Under the pieces are notes generated by a model. That model was not told the origin of the DNA. It saw only the letters and a list, made by a program, of their open reading frames with translations, and made no database searches. Below are positions 63,908-64,000 of a DNA stretch of 64,000 nucleotides, piece after piece. The translations under genes were made by a program, and so were the position numbers. The stretch lies in assembly GCF_018324205.1 (NCBI RefSeq), contig NZ_AP023356.1, positions 6,697,501 to 6,761,500 on the forward strand. The letters are read 5' to 3'. The stretch's first letter is position 1; each line of letters opens with the position of its first letter. This stretch comes from Actinoplanes ianthinogenes. GTDB taxonomy: Bacteria; Actinomycetota; Actinomycetes; Mycobacteriales; Micromonosporaceae.

Positions 63908-64000
63908 CCAGATCGTCACTCAGGAAGAGCACCTCGCCGCGCTCGGCAAGTATGAGTACGGCTGGGCCGACGCCGATGTCGCCGGCGCCGCCGCACAGCG
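63900..64000 (+). CDS. sufB: Fe-S cluster assembly protein SufB (N-terminal fragment)
   Basis: The first 33 codons (MTDQIVTQEEHLAALGKYEYGW...) match the start of actinobacterial SufB, the scaffold subunit of the SufBCD complex. The ATG lies 8 bp inside sufR. The gene continues beyond the window. Confidence 0.85.
   Translation, partial: MTDQIVTQEEHLAALGKYEYGWADADVAGAAAQ

Overview
The window is high-GC actinobacterial chromosome. RbpA, WhiA, OpcA, mycothiol-family proteins, many GTG starts and many leaderless promoters all point to Actinobacteria. The combination of housekeeping blocks (uvrC-rapZ-yvcK-whiA-gap-pgk-tpiA-secG-rbpA; pgl-opcA-zwf-tal-tkt next to ctaB; ctaA next to sufR-sufB) suggests Micromonosporaceae, probably Actinoplanes or a close relative; the genus is an inference. 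I see no phage, insertion sequence, CRISPR array, tRNA or rRNA. This is core chromosome with scattered accessory genes.

Layout. 0-6.6 kb: two amino-acid importers in a row, a LivKHGMF-type branched-chain system and a polar amino-acid ABC system. 6.6-16.8 kb: polA, an arsR-type regulator, two small stress-type genes, a methyltransferase, rpsA, a coaE-GrpB fusion and uvrB. 16.8-21 kb: a repeat-rich gap, an HxlR/MBL divergent pair, a monooxygenase and a TerC gene behind a probable manganese riboswitch. 21-31.5 kb: typA, a lipoprotein transglycosylase, a second L11-type ribosomal protein, a ClpP-like protein lacking its catalytic Ser and His, GntR and TetR regulators, an alpha/beta hydrolase, an NCS1 permease with a hydantoin/Asp-Glu racemase, and a sigma factor with a membrane partner. 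31.5-37 kb: a 63-bp repeat array, an MBL hydrolase, a mycothiol-type isomerase, an RsgA-like GTPase and a large membrane protein. 37-46.3 kb: uvrA, a Rieske lipoprotein, uvrC, rapZ, yvcK and whiA. 46.3-50.5 kb: lower glycolysis, secG and rbpA. 50.5-58 kb: the pentose-phosphate genes on the minus strand. 58-64 kb: ctaB, a two-gene ATP-grasp unit, a second 63-bp repeat array, ctaA, sufR and the start of sufB.

How the genes work together. Repair is tied together by regulation. polA, uvrB, uvrA and uvrC lie far apart, yet each has a promoter that exactly fits the actinobacterial RecA-independent DNA-damage pattern (TGTCR, fixed spacing, TAnnnT), so they look like one PafBC-type regulon. Carbon metabolism is grouped as gap-pgk-tpiA and tkt-tal-zwf-opcA-pgl. 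Heme O and heme A synthesis (ctaB, ctaA) flank the repeat-rich 58-63 kb stretch, next to the iron-sulfur operon regulator.

The least expected signals are non-coding. They include two separated arrays of one 63-bp palindromic repeat, about ten intergenic copies of a GCGTACCGGAAA-type word, a leaderless cysteine-rich leader peptide in front of gap, and a hairpin leader in front of the L11 paralogue.
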